Assembly (NCBI GenBank): GCA_018304325.1
Contig: JAGVWM010000014.1
Coordinates: 1 to 32,580 of the forward strand
DNA length: 32,580 bases
Direction of reading: 5' to 3'
Origin: Candidatus Pacearchaeota archaeon
GTDB lineage: Archaea; Nanobdellota; Nanobdellia; Pacearchaeales; GW2011-AR1
The notes beneath the pieces were generated by a model. That model had not been told where the DNA came from, searched no databases, and worked only from the letters and a program-made list of their open reading frames with translations. The translations under genes were made by a program, and so were the position numbers. Numbering within the stretch: position 1 is the stretch's first letter; every line of letters begins with the position of its first letter. Positions 32,520 to 32,580 of this stretch are shown piece after piece.

Positions 32520-32580
32520 TTAAAAATCTCCAAGTCTTTTTTGAAGAACAACCACTTTTTCTTTTTTAACAAAAGTTTTC
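32520..32580 (-). CDS. C-terminal end of a minus-strand gene, partial
   Basis: The frame ending TAA at 32520-32522 encodes KTFVKKEKVVVLQKRLGDF and is open to the window edge. In many archaea the gene before this PIN gene is aIF2-gamma. The visible end does not match the usual aIF2-gamma C-terminus (…WRLIGYG), so no name is given. Nineteen residues are too few to decide. Confidence 0.5.
   Translation of the reverse strand, partial: KTFVKKEKVVVLQKRLGDF

Noticed and set aside
1-32580. CRISPR array
   Set aside because: No regular repeat-spacer pattern is seen. The hairpin repeats are tandem or lone, without unique spacers of constant length.

Overview
This window looks like a piece of a small, AT-rich archaeal chromosome, most probably of a DPANN lineage (Woesearchaeota/Pacearchaeota-like). 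The archaeal markers are aIF5B, Rpo7, an Spt4-like protein, uS10, eS24, eS31, an Lhr helicase and an archaeal winged-helix regulator. They sit beside a bacterial-type DNA gyrase and a ScpA kleisin. Many genes have a TATA-like box about 25 nt before the ATG, which suggests leaderless mRNAs. A few have a strong Shine-Dalgarno sequence. The lineage is inferred; no 16S gene is present.

Layout. (1) 1-2026: most of a diversity-generating retroelement (DGR). The window opens inside the variable repeat of a target gene (1-171). Two tandem hairpins (267-313) and a template repeat (about 415-523) rich in AAY codons follow. A DGR-type reverse transcriptase with a C-terminal RecQ-like helix-turn-helix domain lies on the opposite strand (581-2026). 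(2) 2199-8921: a gyrB - LOG-like - gyrA operon. Both gyrase subunits carry related inteins. The GyrB one is a mini-intein and the GyrA one carries an HNH endonuclease. The gyrB 5' end has been remodelled by a hairpin repeat that left a duplicated start. (3) 8938-13195: serS, two unknown or membrane genes (one VanZ-like), uS10, thymidylate kinase and small proteins. (4) 13290-17622: mostly small membrane proteins, two hydrolases and a winged-helix/7TM pair. (5) 17772-21477: an Lhr-type helicase with an SbcD/Mre11-related phosphoesterase. (6) 21562-26524: small unknowns, a Tat lipoprotein, aIF5B and a rhomboid protease. (7) 26525-29066: a palindromic operator candidate, tRNA-His, a hairpin-repeat cluster, a Cys-rich protein, a GNAT and HisRS. 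(8) 29104-32580: scpA, a gene-free stretch that may hold an RNA, and the archaeal block PIN - rpo7 - spt4-like - eS24 - eS31, read on the minus strand. A frameshifted HExxH gene follows eS31.

How the parts relate. Template repeat and reverse transcriptase should together rewrite adenine-templated codons in the target protein. Gyrase activity depends on two independent protein-splicing events. HisRS lies about 0.9 kb from the tRNA it charges. A family of short hairpins (AACCTTT-loop-AAAGGTT followed by CCAAA) is scattered in front of gyrB and uS10 and behind tRNA-His, and is probably a small mobile or expanding repeat. The most exciting material is the archaeal DGR with its RT-HTH fusion, the paired gyrase inteins, the hairpin-repeat family and the zinc-less Spt4.
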